DNA of 64,000 nucleotides from Myxococcales bacterium (GTDB taxonomy: Bacteria > Myxococcota_A > Polyangia > Polyangiales > Polyangiaceae). The notes under the pieces were generated by a model. The model saw only the letters and a list, made by a program, of their open reading frames with translations, made no database searches and had not been told where the DNA came from. Below, piece after piece: positions 9,177-16,942 of the stretch. The DNA is taken from positions 1,550,001 through 1,614,000 of the forward strand of contig JADJQX010000001.1 of NCBI GenBank assembly GCA_016712525.1, written 5' to 3'. Within the stretch, counting starts at the first letter, position 1, and the number at the start of each line of letters is the position of its first letter. The translations under genes were made by a program, and so were the position numbers.

Positions 9177-10379
9177 TTACAGAAAGATGTGGAGCTGCGT
9201 GAGGAGCGCGCTCGAGGTCGCACGCGACGCCCCGACGTCCTCGTCGCGGTAGACGAGATCGACGCGCACGTCGGCGTGCGGGAGGAAGAACCACGCGGCG
9301 CCGCCCCAGATCCCGAAGCTCGCCGACGCGTCGCGGAACGACGTCGTGCTCGCCTCGAGCATCGTCGTAAAATGGACCCCTTGGAGGGGCTCGAGGTCCG
9401 CCGAGAGCATGCTCACCAGCCCGACCTGGATTCGCTCCCGCGGCGCTGAGGCTCCGAGCACGTCGACCTCGCCCGAGAGGACGAGCTTGCGCGTGGGGAC
9501 GAAGCGAACGAAGGCCCCGTGCGCCTGCCGGAAGAGAGGCTTCCCGGTGCGGAGGCCCGTGCCTGCATGCGTGACCAGGCTGCTCACCCCGACCGCGATC
9601 TTGGGCGAGGGCGCGAGCTCCGCGTAGGCCGAGTACCCGCGTTCCCGAAAGGTGTCCGGAGAGACCTGGAAATTCCCTGCGATCGCCATGACCTCGGCGC
9701 GCAGCTTCTCGCCTCCGTATGCGAGGGCCACGCCGTGTTGTTGGGCCGCGTTGATGTCGGTCCCCGTGAGGCTGCGCACCCACGATGTGTGCTCGAGGGA
9801 GCGGAGGCCGAAGGGGAGGTTCATGCGACCGGCGCGCAGGAGGAGCTCGTCGTCCTTGCCGAACGCGAGGCCGAGCCAGTGGTGGCGCGACACGAGATGG
9901 TGCTCCTCGTCGCCACCCGCGAGCCAGGTCGTCGGAGCACCCCGGTGCACGTAGCCGACGCTCACGTTCTGCCGAAGGGGCCCCGTCGTGAGCTGCGCGA
10001 CGACGTCGGCTTGCATCTGGACGAACCGCGTGTCGGAGGGAGCTCCTCCTGGTGAGACGTGCAAGAGCAGGTTGCGCACGTCGGACTGGACGAGGAGCGG
10101 CTCGGGCAGCTTGAACGCCCCGAACATGAAGTCGCCCAACGTCCCCGGGTCGCGCTCGGTCGGGTCTCCTTCGCCGTAGTAGGTGCGGAGGAGGATCTCG
10201 CTCTGCGCGCGCCCGTAGGGCGTAAGGAGGCTACCGCCCGAGGGGTCGGCGTGGCACTGCGCGCAGGCCGTGTAGTCGTGCCGGATCATCCACGGGTAGG
10301 CCGAGGCGTCGCGCGGCGCGAGGACGAGAGCGACGAGGCCCGCGAAGATCGCGAGCATCGCCCGAATGGAATGGGACAT
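9177..10379 (-). CDS. c-type heme plus outer-membrane beta-barrel-like protein
   Basis: The product has 400 residues. A signal peptide ends in RDASA, and CAQCH lies at 39-43, in the context YTACAQCHADPSGG. The remaining ~340 residues alternate polar and hydrophobic positions with many Gly/aromatic residues and end in ...LLTQLHIFL, as expected for an outer-membrane beta-barrel with a terminal aromatic strand. A heme site fused to a barrel in one chain recalls porin-cytochrome conduits, where the heme would sit at the periplasmic mouth. The gene lies 9 bp downstream of the three-heme lipoprotein gene. Alternative: a barrel of unknown substrate that merely carries one heme. Confidence 0.75.
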   Translation of the reverse strand: MSHSIRAMLAIFAGLVALVLAPRDASAYPWMIRHDYTACAQCHADPSGGSLLTPYGRAQSEILLRTYYGEGDPTERDPGTLGDFMFGAFKLPEPLLVQSDVRNLLLHVSPGGAPSDTRFVQMQADVVAQLTTGPLRQNVSVGYVHRGAPTTWLAGGDEEHHLVSRHHWLGLAFGKDDELLLRAGRMNLPFGLRSLEHTSWVRSLTGTDINAAQQHGVALAYGGEKLRAEVMAIAGNFQVSPDTFRERGYSAYAELAPSPKIAVGVSSLVTHAGTGLRTGKPLFRQAHGAFVRFVPTRKLVLSGEVDVLGASAPRERIQVGLVSMLSADLEPLQGVHFTTMLEASTTSFRDASASFGIWGGAAWFFLPHADVRVDLVYRDEDVGASRATSSALLTQLHIFL

Positions 10380-10388
10380 CGTCGCGTC

Positions 10389-11339
10389 TCAGGGCAGAAA
10401 GATGCGCCCGGGGGCGCCGTTCCGTCCCGCCTCGGTGTGGCAGGAGTTGCAGTCGCCGGTCGATTGCGGTGTGGACATGGCGCGTTCGCGCCCGTTCCGC
10501 ACGACCTTGGCGCGAATGGGGAAGGTGATGCCAGGGACGTCGGACGAGAACGCGTAGAAGTTCCCGACCTCGTTCACGGGGAGATCGAACGTGCGCCCCG
10601 TGGCGTCGGTGAGGACGATGGTCGCGTCCCCCGGCGCGCCGTTGCAGAGATCCGGCTCTCGCACCGTGGGGTACACCGTCCCACCGATGCGATCCGGTGC
10701 GCGCACGCGCTCGCGGCGATCGTTCTCGCGCTGATGGCACGTGAGGCACGGGAGCCCGGGGTTCATGCGGGGGGACTTCTCGTTGCCCGAGGACCAACGC
10801 GTCCCGCTCGTGCAGACCGACACGATCGGCGCCTGCGTGGCCCCGTCGGCGCCGCCGTCGATAGCGCCGCACGCGCCTCGCGGGAGCCCCGCGCCGACCC
10901 ACCCTTCGAGGACACCGACGTCCGCCTGGGGAGCGGGGCCGCTCGGAGGCATGGGGCGCGTCGCGCTTCGCATGCGCTCGATGGCGACGTCGACGACCTT
11001 GCGGCTCGCGTCGGACCTCGACGGCGCGACGAGGTCCTCGTAGGTGAGGAGCGTCATCGGGGCCGCGAGCGGGGTGGCGTGGCACGATCTGCAGCGCGCT
11101 GCGAGCACCGCGTCCACGTCGCACGGGAGCCCCGACGTCGGGTTCGCGCCCCCGCCCTCCGCGCCGGGCGTCGAGGGACCGCGGCCGTCTGCGCCGGCTT
11201 CGGAGCGCGAGACGTCGGACCGCGCACCGTCGTCGTCGGCGAGAGGACCTACGTAACACGCCGCGACGGACGCGAACGCGACGGACGCGAGGAGCCAAGA
11301 GCCAGCGACCGCGCCGGGCCTTGCGCGGAAGCGCGCCAT
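10389..11339 (-). CDS. Three-heme c-type cytochrome lipoprotein
   Basis: From the ATG at 11337-11339 the protein has 316 residues. A signal with lipobox SVAAC puts the lipidated Cys at residue 28. Three heme motifs are visible: CRSCH (83-87), CLTCH (198-202) and CNSCH (297-301). A Met-Pro-Pro at 130-132 is placed like the distal axial Met of class I cytochrome domains. Between the second and third motifs is a beta-rich stretch resembling a carboxypeptidase-regulatory-like fold. An alternative ATG at 11426 overlaps the stop of the YceI gene (ATGA) but would add 29 polar residues before the signal, so I preferred the inner start. Role: periplasmic-face electron carrier of the operon. Confidence 0.78.
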   Translation of the reverse strand: MARFRARPGAVAGSWLLASVAFASVAACYVGPLADDDGARSDVSRSEAGADGRGPSTPGAEGGGANPTSGLPCDVDAVLAARCRSCHATPLAAPMTLLTYEDLVAPSRSDASRKVVDVAIERMRSATRPMPPSGPAPQADVGVLEGWVGAGLPRGACGAIDGGADGATQAPIVSVCTSGTRWSSGNEKSPRMNPGLPCLTCHQRENDRRERVRAPDRIGGTVYPTVREPDLCNGAPGDATIVLTDATGRTFDLPVNEVGNFYAFSSDVPGITFPIRAKVVRNGRERAMSTPQSTGDCNSCHTEAGRNGAPGRIFLP

Positions 11340-11422
11340 CGCGGGGCGGTCCCCGTCGCGACGGTCGTGCCTCGTGGTCTCGGTGCCGCCGGGGATCTTC
11401 GGAAGGTGGGGGCGCGAAGGGC

Positions 11423-11956
11423 TCATCCGTCACTCACGCCGAGCTTGGCCTTCACGTCGACGTCGGGCTTCACGGTGACGCCCATGTAGCTCGGCACCTC
11501 GATGCCGAACGCCTTCATGTCGAGGTGCACGGTGCCTTCGACCGTGAGCCCCGGGCCGCCCTTCGCGGCGGTGTAGCCGAACGACACCGGGCGAGTCTGC
11601 CCGTGGATTTTCATGGTGCCCTGCGCGGTGCCGCTCCCCTCGCCGACCTTGAGCGCGCTCCGCGCCACGGTAAGCTCCGCGGTCGGGAACTTGTCGACCT
11701 CGAGGTACTTCTCCCGCATGTGTTTGTTGCGGAGGGCGATGCCCGTGTCGAGCCCCGCGAGCGGCACGGTGACCACGACGTTCGCGCCATCCTCCCTGAC
11801 CGTGATCTGGCTCGTCGTGCCCACGATCTTGAGGCCGGCAGGGCCCGTCGCGGTGAACTCGACCGAGCCCCCCGAGCCCGAGAGCTTGGCGTGAGCGGAA
11901 CCTACGAGCCCGAGAGAGACGACGGAAGCGAGGAAGAAGGACGTACGACGTTTCAT
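11423..11956 (-). CDS. YceI-family periplasmic lipid-binding protein
   Basis: The product has 177 residues, the normal family length. A Sec signal ends at AHA, then a lipocalin-like beta-barrel pattern: VEFTATGPAGLKIVGTTSQI, a central MREKYLEVDKFPTAELTV segment typical of YceI, and a late MKIHGQTRPVSFGYT strand. Members bind isoprenoid quinones or other amphipathic lipids in the periplasm. It leads a minus-strand operon with three c-type heme proteins, which fits a role around quinone-linked electron transfer. Its stop overlaps a possible start of the next gene. In several bacteria YceI genes sit beside cytochrome genes, so this context is consistent with the family. Confidence 0.9.
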   Translation of the reverse strand: MKRRTSFFLASVVSLGLVGSAHAKLSGSGGSVEFTATGPAGLKIVGTTSQITVREDGANVVVTVPLAGLDTGIALRNKHMREKYLEVDKFPTAELTVARSALKVGEGSGTAQGTMKIHGQTRPVSFGYTAAKGGPGLTVEGTVHLDMKAFGIEVPSYMGVTVKPDVDVKAKLGVSDG

Positions 11957-12467
11957 GCATCACCTGCGGGAAGAAGCGACACCGCGTCCACGTGGACGCA
12001 GGGAGCGAGTGGCTCGCGGCGCATCTTCCTCACGGGGTGCCCTTCACTCCACAAACCGCCCCTGACGAGAATCCCGTCGTAACGCGTAAGTGGTTGAAAT
12101 GACCGCGATAGTTCGAGTCTTGCCGTCGCTCTTCGTGCCGCTCCGACGTGAGTGGGCGCCCATGCGCGAGGTCGCGACACGCTCGGGACCTTCGGCGATC
12201 TCGCGCTCGACACCACGACGACGAGCCTCGGGTTCCTCCTCTTGGGCGATCCGACGCTCCGCATGGACCCGGTGAGCCTCCTTCGGCCGTGTCGGCGCGC
12301 TGCGTACGTCCCCGGAGGGGCCGCTTACGCAAGGTGGCCGCCCCGCGCCGCGCTCGCGAGGTCGTCATGGACGGCTACCGCCGCTACGGCCGCGACGAGA
12401 CCGACGCGCGATCGCTCGTATGCGGTCGGGCCACGGCTCCGAGCTCGCGTCACCCGGTGTCGTCGCT
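11957..12467. other. 511-bp gap: promoter region and a possible peptidase C25 remnant
   Basis: No intact gene is convincing here. The part next to 11956 must hold the promoter of the YceI-cytochrome operon, and a 15-bp motif at 12085-12099 recurs at 40699. On the plus strand, from about 12149 an open frame without an ATG reads GDLALDTTTTSLGFLLLGDPTLRMDP. The LGDPTLR ending resembles the C-terminal end of gingipain-like (C25) peptidases, so it may be the tail of a decayed gene; a stop at about 12149 separates it from anything upstream. Low confidence. Confidence 0.35.
12085..12099. promoter_or_regulatory. CGTAAGTGGTTGAAA motif shared with 40699-40713
   Basis: Fourteen of 15 bases match the element at 40699-40713. 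Both copies are intergenic and both lie 110-130 bp upstream of a minus-strand gene for an exported protein (YceI here, DUF333 there). The TTGAAA end resembles a -35 box if read on the plus strand, but the conserved context points to the minus-strand genes. Its role is inferred only from recurrence and position. Confidence 0.3.
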
Positions 12468-14354
12468 TCAGCGCGCGGGGCCGTATTTCAGGTCGAAGAA
12501 GGCCTCCATGGCGCGCACGAGCGCGTCGAGGTCGGCCCCTTCGGAGACCGAGATGCGGCAGATCTGCACGTTGTCCTTCTTTTGGGCGGCCTTCGTCTCG
12601 GCCGAGAGCGACCCTTGGGTCGACTCTTGCGGGTTGATCACATACACGTAATCGGGCCTGTGCTCGCCGGCGTACTGGCCGTAGCTCACGCGGTTCTTCA
12701 CGAGCGTGGGCGCCGTCGTGAGCAGGTGCTCCACGAACTCGTCGACCAGGTCGGGCGCGGTGGTGGGCGCGGGCGGCAGGTAGAACGAGAGGAGCCCCGT
12801 GGCGAGGCCCTGGGCCATGCCCTCTTCGCTCACGTGGTAGAGCGTGACGCTCTTGCCGCGGGCCGTGATGGCGCGCTCGATGCGCCCGGCGAGATCGCGG
12901 GTCTTCTCGGCGACGCGGGCGAGGCGCGGGCGGAGGCCCGAGAGGCCTCCGAGCGCCGCGGCGAGCTGCGCGGGCCTCGCGAGGGTGTCCATGTCCTCGC
13001 CGTAGGTGCGCGCGCGGCGCATGATGGAGAGGGCCATGGGCTCGTCGGCCGAGAACGCGACGCCGAGGGTGGCCTTGCCGCGCGTGAAATACTTGGACCC
13101 GCTCTTCACGCAGAGGAAGGGCCACCCTTGCGCGAAGGGCTGCGAAAATAGGGGGTAGAGCGGCGCGAGCGTGGTGTCGACGAGCACCGGGATGGTCACC
13201 CCGTGCGCGTCGCGGTAGGCGCGGAGCGCGGCCATGAGCGTGTCGAAGTCGTGGAGCTGGAGCTCGGGGTTCGTGGGCATCTCGAGGAAGAGGCACGCCG
13301 CCTTTCCGCCGAGCGACGGCAGCGCGCGCACCACACGCTCGACCAAGGTCACCGTGCGGCCTTCGGCGTCGCGGTCGAGCACCGGCAGCGGCGCGGGGCG
13401 AATGGCGCTCGTGCGCGGCAAAATGTCGCCGAGGAGCTGGCCCGTGCCGCCGTAGCCGTTCTGCGCGTAGAAGATCGTGACCTCTCCGACCTCTTCGGCC
13501 ACGGCCTCGAACACCGCGGCTTCGGCCGCGAGCCCCGTGCAGAAGTAGAGCGCGTCGCGCACCTCGGGGAAGAGGCTTCGAAGGAGCGCGTCGCACTCGG
13601 CGGGCGTCGTGCTGGGGAGGTCGACGGGTGCCGAGAGCCCGGCCACGCGCCGGAGCTCGACGAGCGCGCTCGACGCGAGGAGAGAGCCCGCGGTGCGCTT
13701 TCGCAGCACCCGAATGGCGGCGACGTCGATGCGCGAGGAGCGCACGAGCAGCACGCCGCCCTCGAACACCGAGTAGCACACGGCGTCGACCTCGAGGGTC
13801 ATGAGGTCGGGGGTGTACCCACCTTCGGCTACGTACACCGTGAGGGTACCCTCGGGTCCTGCGGGAATGGGCCCGCGGTGCCCCTCGTGGAGCGTCGCGC
13901 CCTTCTCGCGCAGGCGCGCCTTGCGGCCCTCGGAGAGCGGCAGCGTGCCTTCGGCGAAGACACGCACGGGGCCCGCGGCCGCGTCGATCACGGTGAGGTA
14001 CGGCTTGGTGCGCGAGGCGAACGAGACCACGTGCGAAGCGCCGCTCTCGGCCGCGACCCACATCTCGAAGAGCGTCGAGAGGGGCTGACCGAGGCGCGCG
14101 TAGTCGTACGGGAGACCGCACGAGGCGAGGAGCTCGCGGACTTGTTCGGGCGCTTCGACCTTCTCGGCGAGGAGGCGCTCGGCGACCGCGTAGAAGCGCT
14201 CGGCGAAGGTGGCCTCGTCGTGGAAGCGCGTAAGGTCGTACGTGGTGGCCTGCACGTCCCAGTCATCGGGGAGGGCGCCGGGCGTGCCCAGGAGGCGAGG
14301 CAGCACCTCGCGAAGCACCGAAATACGGGGGGACGGAGTCGTGCGGGTGCTCAT
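12468..14354 (-). CDS. PLP-dependent Cys/Met-metabolism-family enzyme with long N-terminal extension
   Basis: The product has 628 residues, against about 400 for cystathionine gamma-synthase and relatives. The C-terminal ~400 residues carry the family pattern: ALYFCTG near the PLP phosphate site, LFLEMPTNPELQLHD (the substrate/cofactor loop), and KSGSKYF, where Lys421 is the predicted Schiff-base lysine. The ~200-residue N-terminal part (AERFYAVAERLLAEK, then a beta-rich region) is not part of the usual fold and has no recognised domain. By family it would act on sulphur amino acids (gamma- or beta-elimination/replacement) in the cytoplasm. The ATG at 14354 was chosen over an upstream TTG. 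It lies alone, 87 bp from the start of the window's LTD gene stop. Confidence 0.82.
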   Translation of the reverse strand: MSTRTTPSPRISVLREVLPRLLGTPGALPDDWDVQATTYDLTRFHDEATFAERFYAVAERLLAEKVEAPEQVRELLASCGLPYDYARLGQPLSTLFEMWVAAESGASHVVSFASRTKPYLTVIDAAAGPVRVFAEGTLPLSEGRKARLREKGATLHEGHRGPIPAGPEGTLTVYVAEGGYTPDLMTLEVDAVCYSVFEGGVLLVRSSRIDVAAIRVLRKRTAGSLLASSALVELRRVAGLSAPVDLPSTTPAECDALLRSLFPEVRDALYFCTGLAAEAAVFEAVAEEVGEVTIFYAQNGYGGTGQLLGDILPRTSAIRPAPLPVLDRDAEGRTVTLVERVVRALPSLGGKAACLFLEMPTNPELQLHDFDTLMAALRAYRDAHGVTIPVLVDTTLAPLYPLFSQPFAQGWPFLCVKSGSKYFTRGKATLGVAFSADEPMALSIMRRARTYGEDMDTLARPAQLAAALGGLSGLRPRLARVAEKTRDLAGRIERAITARGKSVTLYHVSEEGMAQGLATGLLSFYLPPAPTTAPDLVDEFVEHLLTTAPTLVKNRVSYGQYAGEHRPDYVYVINPQESTQGSLSAETKAAQKKDNVQICRISVSEGADLDALVRAMEAFFDLKYGPAR

Positions 14355-14441
14355 CGTGTGTGCCTCGGCCGAAGGGGGTGAGCCGCCCTTTTCGCGCGTA
14401 CGGGCGCCCAAATCAAGGGGCGCCGCGCTTGGCCTTCGCGG

Positions 14442-15155
14442 TCACGGGCAGTGGTTCTGGGTGTTTCCCGGGGTGCCCTTCTGGGCCCCCGTTCCGAACG
14501 AGAGCGTCGCGAGGCACCAGTTGCCAGGAGTGTCGTTCGCCGTCGCGTTTCGGGCCGACTGCTTTACCTGCATGGTGACCCCTTTTCCGAAAGGCCACGT
14601 CGACGTGAAGTCGACACGATCGACGACGACCCCGTTGCACGTGAGGATGGCGGAGTCTCCGGTGTTCGCGAGCACGAACCCGTTGCCGTACTCGAACGTC
14701 ACGCCCGAGAGGCCTCCGTTCGCGGCGGCCGAGGCCGAGCGCCCGAGCACGATGGCGCTCTTCGCCGGGACGACCACGTCGCGATCGATCTCGCGATCGT
14801 CTTTGGGGCTGCTCTCGTCGGACAGGCGGCACTGGCCGAGGCCGAGCGGGGTGTCGGTCGTGTTGTAGAGCTCGACCCACTCGCCGAATTCGTCGCTCAC
14901 GCCGTCGGGGTTGATCATCATTTCGGTGAAGACGACCTCTCCCGCGCCAGGCCGCCGCAGCCCTTGGGTCGACGCCTCGCCGCCGCTCTCGGGGGCCGAT
15001 GCGTCACGAGGCACCGTGCCGGTCGGCGTCGGGGCCGCGTCGTCCGTGGTGGCGTCGGCCGGATCTTCGGTCGTGCTCGCGCTCCCCGTCGCACACGCGG
15101 CGGTTACGGCGAGGCCCACGAGGGAGAGAGCAGCGCAAAAAAGGCGATGTGTCAT
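14442..15155 (-). CDS. Lamin-tail-domain (LTD) lipoprotein
   Basis: The product has 237 residues. The signal ends in lipobox LAVTAAC, followed by a Thr/Asp/Pro linker of about 45 residues. From GEVVFTEMMINPDG to the end there is an LTD beta-sandwich: WVELYNTTDTPLGL, CRLSDESSPKDD, a FVLANTGDSAIL strand and a final NWCLATLSFG segment with two Cys that could pair. Bacterial LTD domains occur on secreted or surface proteins, often with nucleases or in envelope attachment; here the domain stands alone on a lipid anchor. Catalytic function is not expected. Confidence 0.8.
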   Translation of the reverse strand: MTHRLFCAALSLVGLAVTAACATGSASTTEDPADATTDDAAPTPTGTVPRDASAPESGGEASTQGLRRPGAGEVVFTEMMINPDGVSDEFGEWVELYNTTDTPLGLGQCRLSDESSPKDDREIDRDVVVPAKSAIVLGRSASAAANGGLSGVTFEYGNGFVLANTGDSAILTCNGVVVDRVDFTSTWPFGKGVTMQVKQSARNATANDTPGNWCLATLSFGTGAQKGTPGNTQNHCP

Positions 15156-15253
15156 GGAAGAGCTTCCCAGAGGTGCGGCGAAACGAACGAAGCGCCCCGC
15201 GATCGTCGAGGATACGTCGTGCGCTCGGGGAAAATGCCTTGGGGACTTCGGAC

Positions 15254-15991
15254 TTATCCCCTCTTGGCCCACACGAAGGCCTCGAGGTTGCCCTTCGGGC
15301 CGCGGATGACGCAGTCGCACGTGCCCAAGATGGTGAAGCCCGCGGCGGCCACGTCGGCGACGGCGCTCGCGATGGCCTTGGCGCGCACCTCGGGATCGCG
15401 CACGACGCCGCGCCCCTTCGAGGCCTCTTCGCGGCCGACCTCGAACTGGGGCTTCACGAGGGCCACGAGCTCGCCGCCCTCGCGGGTGTTGCGGACGATC
15501 CCTTCGACGAGCTTGCCGAGCCCGATGAACGACGCGTCGACGACCGTGAGATCCGCCGCGCCGCCGATCGTCTCGGGCGAGAGGGTCTTCGCGTTGGTCC
15601 GCTCGAGCACGAGGACGCGCGGGTCGTCGCGGAGCTTCTGGGCGAGCTGGCCGTAGCCTACGTCGACCGCGGCCACGCTCGTCGCGCCGCGCTGAAGGAG
15701 GCAGTCGGTGAACCCTCCCGTCGACGCGCCGAGGTCGAGGCACCGCTTGCCCGTGACGTCGATCGCGAAGGTGTCGAGCGCGCCCTCGAGCTTGAGGCCG
15801 CCGCGCGAGACGTACTTGTGGTCGGTGCCCTTCACCGCCACGTCGGCCTCTTCTTTGACGAGCGCGCCCGCCTTGTCGACGCGTTGGCCGTCGACCGTGA
15901 CCACACCGGCCATGAGCAGGGCTTGCGCGCGCGTCCGCGACTCGGCGAGCCCTCGCGAAACCAGCAGCTGATCGATGCGAACCTTGGCCAC
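15254..15991 (-). CDS. tlyA: TlyA-family rRNA 2'-O-methyltransferase / hemolysin-like
   Basis: The product has 245 residues. An N-terminal S4 RNA-binding domain (RIDQLLVSRGLAESRTRAQA, about residues 4-60) precedes an FtsJ/RrmJ-like methyltransferase with the SAM motif DLGASTGGFTD and a VDVGYGQL second motif. Characterised family members methylate cytidines in 16S and 23S rRNA. The final KPQFEVGREEASKGRGVV stretch is a TlyA hallmark. A GTG start at 15989-15991 aligns with the usual TlyA N-terminus; another GTG five codons upstream (16006) is possible. It follows the binding-protein gene by about 70 bp on the same strand and looks like a housekeeping gene, not part of that operon's function. 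Confidence 0.92.
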   Translation of the reverse strand: MAKVRIDQLLVSRGLAESRTRAQALLMAGVVTVDGQRVDKAGALVKEEADVAVKGTDHKYVSRGGLKLEGALDTFAIDVTGKRCLDLGASTGGFTDCLLQRGATSVAAVDVGYGQLAQKLRDDPRVLVLERTNAKTLSPETIGGAADLTVVDASFIGLGKLVEGIVRNTREGGELVALVKPQFEVGREEASKGRGVVRDPEVRAKAIASAVADVAAAGFTILGTCDCVIRGPKGNLEAFVWAKRG

Positions 15992-16060
15992 GACGCTCGT
16001 ATACACCGCCTTCGACGAGCGCTCGCGCTCCTTCGGTGAGGCGCCGAATATCGAATGAAA

Positions 16061-16942
16061 TCAACCAGGTGGGAGGCCGTCGGGGCCGTGCACGAGGCGC
16101 GCGAGGGCCGAGACGCCGCGCGCGAACGAGGGGCCAGGACGCGTGACGTCCATCGTGGTGACCTTGAGCACGCGCCCCGTGGTCACCGCGCGAACGCGCC
16201 TCCATCCAGCCGTGCGAAAGTACGACGGGTCGTCGGCGTCCATGCCCATGCCGACCGAGGCGTCGAGCACGTCGTCGGGGTCCCACGCGAGCACACGCTC
16301 GACGTCGATCGTGGGGTAGTGCTCGTTCGACGCGCACGCGTTCTCGATCCCGGCGAGCGTGAGCATCTCGTCCGCGAAGCTGCCTCGCCCCGCGACCACG
16401 AGCGGCGCGCGCCCGTAGACGAGGAGGGCACGACGCTTGGGCTTCTTCGCGACCACGTTGCGCACGGCCGCGAGCTCGGCCTCGATGCCCGAGACGAGCG
16501 CCGCCGCCTCTCGCTCGTGGCCCGTGCGTTCGCCGAGGCCTCGCAGGAGCGACACGATTTGGTCTTTCGACTCGGTCTCGGGGAAGTACGTGCGAACGCC
16601 ACGCGCCTCGAGCGTGCCTACGATCGCCGCGCCGCCGGGGCCTCGAATGCCCACGACGAGATCGGGGCGGAGCGAGAGGATGGTCTCGATGCTCGGGTCG
16701 GTGAAGCCGCCCACCGAGGGGAGCGCGCGCGCCTCGGGAGGTGTGTCGCAGAAGCGCGATCGCCCCACGGTGATGCCGCCGGCGCCGATGGCGAAGAGCG
16801 CCTCGGTCGTGGCCGGCCCGAGCGAGACGACGCGGGTCGCTGTCCGCGAAGCCTGCGCGTCCCCCTCTTCGGGCGCTCGTGTCGTGCGGCACGCGGCGAC
16901 CGAAGCGAGCCCGAGAGCGAACGCGCGGCGCGAGAGTTTCAT
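16061..16942 (-). CDS. BtuF/FhuD-like periplasmic binding lipoprotein (cluster A-II SBP)
   Basis: The product has 293 residues. The N-terminus MKLSRRAFALGLASVAAC combines a twin-arginine-like pair with a lipobox. The body has the two-lobe helical-backbone plan of corrinoid/siderophore binding proteins: RVVSLGPATTEALFAIGAG, then SIETILSLRPDLVVG, and a second lobe with ERVLAWDPDDVLDASVG. Family members deliver cobalamin or ferric siderophores to an ABC importer, but no permease or ATPase gene is in the window. Its start overlaps the stop of the sigma-54 regulator by 4 bp, so it may be co-made with the two-component pair and could act as an accessory ligand sensor. That role is inference. Confidence 0.82.
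   Translation of the reverse strand: MKLSRRAFALGLASVAACRTTRAPEEGDAQASRTATRVVSLGPATTEALFAIGAGGITVGRSRFCDTPPEARALPSVGGFTDPSIETILSLRPDLVVGIRGPGGAAIVGTLEARGVRTYFPETESKDQIVSLLRGLGERTGHEREAAALVSGIEAELAAVRNVVAKKPKRRALLVYGRAPLVVAGRGSFADEMLTLAGIENACASNEHYPTIDVERVLAWDPDDVLDASVGMGMDADDPSYFRTAGWRRVRAVTTGRVLKVTTMDVTRPGPSFARGVSALARLVHGPDGLPPG

Noticed and set aside
14355..14441. Possible S-adenosylmethionine-type riboswitch before the PLP gene
   Set aside because: The upstream sequence is short and shows no conserved paired core.
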